Shown one piece after another: positions 32,556 to 38,866 of a DNA stretch of 38,866 bases. Both the position numbers and the translations under genes were made by a program. Under the pieces are notes generated by a model. It searched no databases. It saw only the letters and a list, made by a program, of their open reading frames with translations, and had not been told where the DNA came from. The stretch is from Clostridia bacterium (lineage in GTDB: Bacteria; Bacillota; Clostridia; TANB77; CAG-508), in the NCBI GenBank assembly GCA_017437145.1, contig JAFSBT010000001.1, positions 1 to 38,866 on the forward strand. Direction: 5' to 3'. The number at the start of each line of letters is the position of its first letter. Position 1 is the stretch's first letter.

Positions 32556-33564
32556 ATGTTAAATGAAAGAAGAAAAAGAATATTACAAGCAATCATAGAA
32601 GAGTATATTGCTACTGCAGAACCAGTTAGCTCAGCTACTATTGTTTCTAAATATAATTTAGAATGTAGTAGTGCTACTATTAGAAATGAAATGGTTGAGT
32701 TAGAGCAATCTCGGTTATATTGAAAAAACACATACATCATCTGGAAGAATTCCTTCTGCAAAAGGATATAGATTGTATGTAGATGAACTTTTAAATGATG
32801 AAAAAATTAGTTTAGATGAAATTCAATATATAAAATCAAAACTTGAGACTAAAGTTAATGAAATAGAAGAGTTAACAAGAATAACAACAAATACACTTTC
32901 AGAAATAACACATTATACTACAGTTGCTATAGGACCAAATGATAGTAATAATTTAATAGCTGATGTGAAATTTGTTTTATTGGGAACAAGAGTATTGATG
33001 GCAGTATTTCTTACTGAAAATGGTGAAATAAAAGAAACAATTATAAAATATGATGAAGATATTAATCAAAATCAAGTGGATGGTTTAAATTATATTTTTA
33101 ATAATAGATTAAGAGGTAAACCATTAGAAAAAATTGATAAACCTATGGAAGAATATATTTTATCTGCAATGACAGACCAAGCAGATGTAATAAAACCAAT
33201 AATAAATCAAATAAACAGAACTCTTGAGAAAAACGATAAACTATATTTAGAAGGTACTAGCAATGTTTTTGATTTTCCTGAATTCAGTACAATTGATACT
33301 GCAAAGAATTTCCTAAGTATTTTAGATACAAAACAACAAATGCTAGAAATTTTAAATTCCGGTTTAGCAAAAGATATAAATGTTTACATTGGAGAAGAAA
33401 ACGAAAAAGAAGAATTAAAAGATTTAAGTATAATAACATTTAAACATACAATTAATGGAAAAGATTTAGGAACTATAGGAATAATAGGACCAAAGAGAAT
33501 GGATTATTCAAAAGTAATTTCTATAATGAAATATATAAGCAAAAAATTAAACAACGAGGATTAG
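32556..33564 (+). CDS. hrcA: Heat-inducible transcription repressor HrcA, read through a CGG +1 recoding site
   Basis: 335 residues if CGG at 32712 is read as CGGT = Gly53. ATG 32556 has GGAGGGG upstream. The N-terminal winged helix is LNERRKRILQAIIEEYIATA, then CSSATIRNEMVELEQS. The zero frame stops after CGG TTA TAT TGA. The +1 frame resumes at GYIEKTHTSSGRIPSAKGYR, the most conserved HrcA block. Repressor of the dnaK operon via CIRCE, sensitive to GroEL availability. The product of normal reading would be a 55-residue DNA-binding stub, so recoding efficiency at this codon directly sets repressor supply. Two CIRCE-like operators lie upstream. Confidence 0.92.
32712..32714 (+). other. CGG recoding site in hrcA
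   Basis: CAA TCT CGG TTA TAT TGA; recoded CAA TCT GGT TAT ATT GAA, giving LEQS-G-YIEKTHTSSGRIP. The glycine is invariant in the HrcA family. Confidence 0.9.
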
Positions 33565-33568
33565 ATGT

Positions 33569-33594
33569 GTAGGGGCAGTCGCCTACGGCTGCCC
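33569..33594. repeat. Family A palindromic repeat between hrcA and grpE
   Basis: GTAGGGGCAGTCG-CCTA-CGGCTGCCC hairpin. Arm variant GGGCAGTCG/CGGCTGCCC (G-U tolerated). Confidence 0.85.
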
Positions 33595-33634
33595 ATGTAA
33601 TTATATATAATAAAGAAAGAAAGAAGGTAAAAAA

Positions 33635-34120
33635 ATGTCAGAAGAAAAAGAAGAAATTCTAGAAGAAAAAATGGAAGAAATTGAAGATGTTGCAAAACTT
33701 AAAACAGAACTAGAAGAAACAACAGACAGATATAAAAGAATATTTGCAGAATTTGAAAACTATAAAAAAAGAACTGCTAAAGAAAGAGAAAATTTATATG
33801 GATCTTTATTAGCAGATATTATTAGAACTTTTTTACCAGTTATGGACAATTTAGAAAAAGCAGCTATAGCACCAACAACAGATGAAGAGTATAGAAAAGG
33901 TGTAGAATTGCTAATGAAACAATTTGCAGATGTATTTACATCATTAGGAGTAAAAACAATTGAAACAGTAGGAAAACCTTTTGACCCAGAATTACATGAG
34001 GCAGTAAGTATGGTACAAGATGAAAAATTAGGTGAAAAAATAGTAAAAGAAGAATTTAGAAAAGGTTATCAAATTGGTTCGAAGGTTATACGTCATGCAA
34101 TGGTAATAGTAGCAAATTAG
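33635..34120 (+). CDS. grpE: Nucleotide exchange factor GrpE
   Basis: 161 residues, ATG start with AGAAGG upstream. A long N-terminal coiled coil (EEKMEEIEDVAKLKTELEET), the signature FAEFENYKKRTAKERENLYG, then LPVMDNLEKAA, GVELLMKQFADVFTSLGVKT, and PFDPELHEAVSMVQDEKLGE. Releases ADP from DnaK. Second gene of the heat-shock operon. Confidence 0.95.
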   Translation: MSEEKEEILEEKMEEIEDVAKLKTELEETTDRYKRIFAEFENYKKRTAKERENLYGSLLADIIRTFLPVMDNLEKAAIAPTTDEEYRKGVELLMKQFADVFTSLGVKTIETVGKPFDPELHEAVSMVQDEKLGEKIVKEEFRKGYQIGSKVIRHAMVIVAN

Positions 34121-36165
<2,045 letters not shown>

Positions 36166-36169
36166 AAAT

Positions 36170-36194
36170 GTAGGGGCGAACTGTGTTCGCCTGT
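36170..36194. repeat. Family A palindromic repeat between dnaK and dnaJ
   Basis: GTAGGGGCGAAC-TGT-GTTCGCCTG hairpin, directly after the family C element. Confidence 0.85.
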
Positions 36195-36265
36195 ACAATT
36201 TTAATTATATGTGTAATATATTAACTATATTATAGATACAATTAAAATATAATGGAGGAAAAAAC

Positions 36266-37420
36266 ATGGCAAGCAAAAGGGATTATTATGAAGTGTTAGG
36301 TGTAAGCAAATCAGCAACGGATGATGAATTAAAAAAAGCATATAGAAAATTAGCAAAAAAATATCATCCAGATGCTAATCCAGATAATAAACAAGAAGCA
36401 GAGGAAAAGTTTAAAGAAGTATCTGAAGCATATGAGAATTTATCAGATCCTCAAAAAAGAAGAATGTATGATCAATTTGGTCATGATGGACCTCAAGGAT
36501 TCGGAGGAGGAAATGGAGGATATTATTCATATTCAAGTTCAGGATTTGACGGATTTGGAGACTTTGGTGATTTAGGAGATATATTCTCTTCGTTTTTTGG
36601 AGGTTCTGGATTTGGAGGAAGAACTACAACAAGACAAAGGAATTCTGGACCTAAAAAGGGTAGAGATTTAAAATATAGTATGGATATAACCTTTGAAGAG
36701 TCTTTTCTAGGAGTAAAAAAAGATATATCTATATATAGAGAAGAAGATTGTGAAACTTGTCATGGAAATAAAGCAAAACCTGGAACAAAAGCAGAAAAAT
36801 GTACAGCATGCGGTGGAACAGGAACAGTAAGGCAAACTGTATCTACTATTTTAGGGCAAATGCAAACTACAAAAACTTGTACTGCTTGTGGTGGAGAAGG
36901 AGAAATAATAAAAGAAAAATGCCCAGAATGTAAAGGTAGAGGAAAAGTAAGAAAACAAGTAAAAATAAAGGTTACAATTCCTGCAGGGATTTCTGATAAT
37001 CAAACAGTAGTTTTAAGAAAAGAAGGAGAAGCAGGAACAAAAGGTGGAGAAAGAGGAGACTTATATATAGTAGTGAGAGTGAAAAAACATAGTGTTTTCA
37101 CAAGACAAAATGATAATATTTTCTGCGAAATCCCAATTACTTTTACACAAGCAACATTAGGAGCTGATTTGAAAGTTCCAATGGTAGATGGGAAAAATGA
37201 AACATATAGAATCCCAGAAGGAACTCAAACAGGGACAAAATTTACGATAAAAAATAAAGGTTTTAAATCAGTTAATGGAAATTGGAATGGAGATTTCATA
37301 TTTATGGTAACTGTACAAACTCCTAAAAAATTAACTTCAGAACAAAGAGAAATATTACAACAATTAGCTAAGACAATGAATGAACAACCGCCGATAAAAA
37401 AAAGAGGAATATTTGGATGA
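36266..37420 (+). CDS. dnaJ: Chaperone DnaJ (Hsp40)
   Basis: 384 residues, ATG start with ATGGAGG upstream. J domain [20 protein letters not shown] with the [13 protein letters not shown] motif (about 33-35), a Gly/Phe-rich region, and four CxxCxGxG-type zinc motifs ([31 protein letters not shown], about 155-230). The first zinc motif has CHGNKA rather than CxGxG. The C-terminal substrate domain is complete. Stimulates DnaK ATPase and hands over clients. Confidence 0.96.
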   Translation: MASKRDYYEVLGVSKSATDDELKKAYRKLAKKYHPDANPDNKQEAEEKFKEVSEAYENLSDPQKRRMYDQFGHDGPQGFGGGNGGYYSYSSSGFDGFGDFGDLGDIFSSFFGGSGFGGRTTTRQRNSGPKKGRDLKYSMDITFEESFLGVKKDISIYREEDCETCHGNKAKPGTKAEKCTACGGTGTVRQTVSTILGQMQTTKTCTACGGEGEIIKEKCPECKGRGKVRKQVKIKVTIPAGISDNQTVVLRKEGEAGTKGGERGDLYIVVRVKKHSVFTRQNDNIFCEIPITFTQATLGADLKVPMVDGKNETYRIPEGTQTGTKFTIKNKGFKSVNGNWNGDFIFMVTVQTPKKLTSEQREILQQLAKTMNEQPPIKKRGIFG

Positions 37421-37438
37421 TAAAGTAAGGGAAAAAGT

Positions 37439-38333
37439 ATGGATAAAAAAATTTTATTAATAGTTAATCCTAAAGCAGGTAAAGGTACTATAAAAAGGAA
37501 ATTACCAAAAATAATTGGTAATTTTTCAAAACAAGGGTACGACATTGAAACTTGTTATACAAAGCTAGACTATAAACCTAAAGATATATTACAAGATAAC
37601 AAAGATGAAAAATTCGATGTTATTATTTGTTGTGGACGGAGATGGAACATTAAATGAACTTATAAATGGGATAATGAAATTTGACAATAAACCTAAAATA
37701 AGTTTTATCCCATTAGGAACTGTTAACGATTTTGCTAGGACCATAAAAATGTCTACAAAAAGAACTTTTTTATCAAAAAACATAAATGAATCAGAAATAG
37801 TAGAATCTGATATAGGTTCTTTTAATAATATTTATTTTAATTATGTGGCAGCATTTGGCGCTTTTACTCCAGTTGCATATGTAACAGGGCAGAAATTAAA
37901 GAAAAAATTTGGTAAGTTTGCATATTTTTTAGTAGCATTTAAATATCTAAATAAGATAAAAACATATGATTTAGAAGTTGAAACTGATGATGATAAATTT
38001 AAAGGTGAATTTATTTATGGTTCAGTAAGCAATTCTAAATCAATAGGTGGGTTTGAATGGTTTAAGAGAAAAGGTGTAAAAATAGATGATGGTAAATTTG
38101 AAGTTTTATTAATAAGGAAACCAAAGAAATTTATAGATTGGATAAACACAGCATTTTTATTGTTAGTTAAAAAACATAAAAAGAAATACTTCTATTATAC
38201 ACAAACAGAAAATATAAAATTCAAATCAAAACAGGGATTAAATTGGACTTTAGATGGTGAGTATGGAGGTAGAAACAAAGACGTAAAGATTAATACTAAT
38301 AATAAAGCAATAAATTTTGTTATTCCTCAATAA
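37439..38333 (+). CDS. Diacylglycerol/lipid kinase, read through a CGG +1 recoding site
   Basis: 297 residues if CGG at 37637 is read as CGGA = Gly. ATG 37439, 18 bases after dnaJ, with AAGGG upstream. The start KKILLIVNPKAGKGTIKRKL is the DagK/YegS NPxAGxG motif. The zero frame gives FDVIICCG-CGG-AGA, while the +1 frame continues GDGTLNELINGIMKF. Together they restore CCGGDGTLNEL, the catalytic GGDGT motif, with SFIPLGTVNDFARTI following. The family phosphorylates diacylglycerol or related lipids with ATP at the membrane. The recoded glycine is the second Gly of GGDGT, so no active enzyme can be made without it. Confidence 0.88.
37637..37639 (+). other. CGG recoding site in the lipid kinase gene
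   Basis: TGT GGA CGG AGA; recoded TGT GGA GGA GAT GGA ACA, giving CCG-G-DGTLNE, the catalytic motif. Zero-frame stop six codons on. Confidence 0.9.
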
Positions 38334-38363
38334 TTTTTTAAAAAATAAATCGCGGAAACGCTT

Positions 38364-38398
38364 GAATTTGCAAGGAAAAAAATGCCTTGCAAATTTTT
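38364..38398 (+). terminator. Terminator after the lipid kinase gene
   Basis: AATTTGCAAGG faces CCTTGCAAATT across a nine-base loop and is followed by Ts, just upstream of the rRNA promoter. Confidence 0.85.
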
Positions 38399-38420
38399 TA
38401 AATTTTTTTTAAAAAAAGTA

Positions 38421-38450
38421 TTGACATTGATAATAAACCTATGCTAAAAT
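38421..38450 (+). promoter_or_regulatory. rRNA operon promoter
   Basis: TTGACA at 38421-38426 and TAAAAT at 38445-38450 (18-bp spacer, TGC extension). An A/T-rich run lies directly upstream like an UP element. The leader 38451-38639 contains no gene that I can see. Confidence 0.75.
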
Positions 38451-38639
38451 ATGTCTTGCGTTCGTCAAGAGACGGACAAAAAAAGTACATTGAAAAATAA
38501 ACAATAAATTCCTTTAAGTGAGGATGTTTTTAAGTAAACATTCACCAATAAAATTTGGAAGAAAACCAAGCGAAAAAATGAACCAGAGCAGAGAAATCTG
38601 CGAAATTAAATTCAGATATATATTAAAGTATATATACAA

Positions 38640-38866
38640 TAAACAAGAGAGTTTGATCCTGGCTCAGGATAAACGCTGGCGGCGCACATAAGACATGCAA
38701 GTCGAACGAAAGTCGTTATAAAATGGATTGAAGATTTATCGGAAAGAAATTTTATAACAATGGCTTTAGTGGCGGACTGGTGAGTAACACGTAAGCAATC
38801 TGCCTATTAGAGGGGAATAACAGTGAGAAATCACTGCTAATACCGCATAAGCTTGTAGTAACGCAT
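38640..38866 (+). rRNA. rrs: 16S ribosomal RNA, 5' part
   Basis: AGAGTTTGATCCTGGCTCAG begins at 38648. It is followed by AACGCTGGCGGCG, ACATGCAAGTCGAACG, GGCGGACTGGTGAGTAACAC and TAATACCGCATAAG. The gene runs off the window. The mature 5' end is placed at about 38640. Confidence 0.97.

Overview
The window is about 39 kb of very AT-rich DNA from a spore-forming member of the Clostridia. The evidence is a complete spoIIIAA-AH operon, sigK, a CotF-type coat gene, strong AGGAGG-type ribosome binding sites, and a 16S rRNA gene starting at the right edge. I cannot name the species; an uncultured, perhaps gut-associated, lineage is plausible.

Layout. Positions 17-2837 carry two pilin-like secreted proteins, each followed by a strong terminator. 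A tRNA-Leu(CAA) follows at 2998-3080. Positions 3259-7630 hold two AMP-forming acyl-CoA synthetase paralogues flanking a divergent DUF1836 regulator. Next come a DUF368 membrane protein (minus strand), sigK, pgi, murB, a yvcK/glmR-like gene, a glycogen-debranching enzyme, ruvC, holA, a small membrane protein, murL and a RelA/SpoT-like protein. spoIIIAA to spoIIIAH occupy 20374-25571 and are followed by a murD2-like ligase. Then come a 34-residue membrane peptide, two small coat genes on the minus strand, tcdA, prmC, a PemK/MazF-like protein, a short whiA, hemW and a small unknown gene. The heat-shock operon hrcA-grpE-dnaK-dnaJ-dagK (32556-38333) precedes the rRNA promoter and the 16S start. 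MurL plus the MurD2-like ligase suggest that D-Glu enters peptidoglycan as L-Glu and is then epimerised.

Main observation. Eight genes (DUF368, holA, murL, spoIIIAE, spoIIIAH, hemW, hrcA, dagK) look frameshifted at eleven places, and all eleven are the same event. A CGG codon occurs in frame, and the protein resumes one base downstream, so that CGGN is read as a single glycine (GGN, first C skipped). My scan found no in-frame CGG used as arginine anywhere in the window, whereas AGA, AGG, CGT, CGC and CGA are all used as arginine. Errors or decay would not hit one codon, in one direction, always giving glycine. The pattern suggests a lineage-wide recoding: +1 frameshifting at an unassigned CGG, or CGGN quadruplet decoding by a glycine tRNA.

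The intergenic DNA is full of structured repeats. These are (A) about fourteen short GTAGGGGCGACC-type palindromes whose arms vary with compensatory changes, with a related one inside the hemW reading frame; (B) long imperfect inverted repeats built on TATTTGG/CCAAATA; (C) ATTATTCATTATT inverted repeats; and (D) a two-copy, roughly 165-bp double-hairpin element. The heat-shock operon has two tandem CIRCE-like operators.
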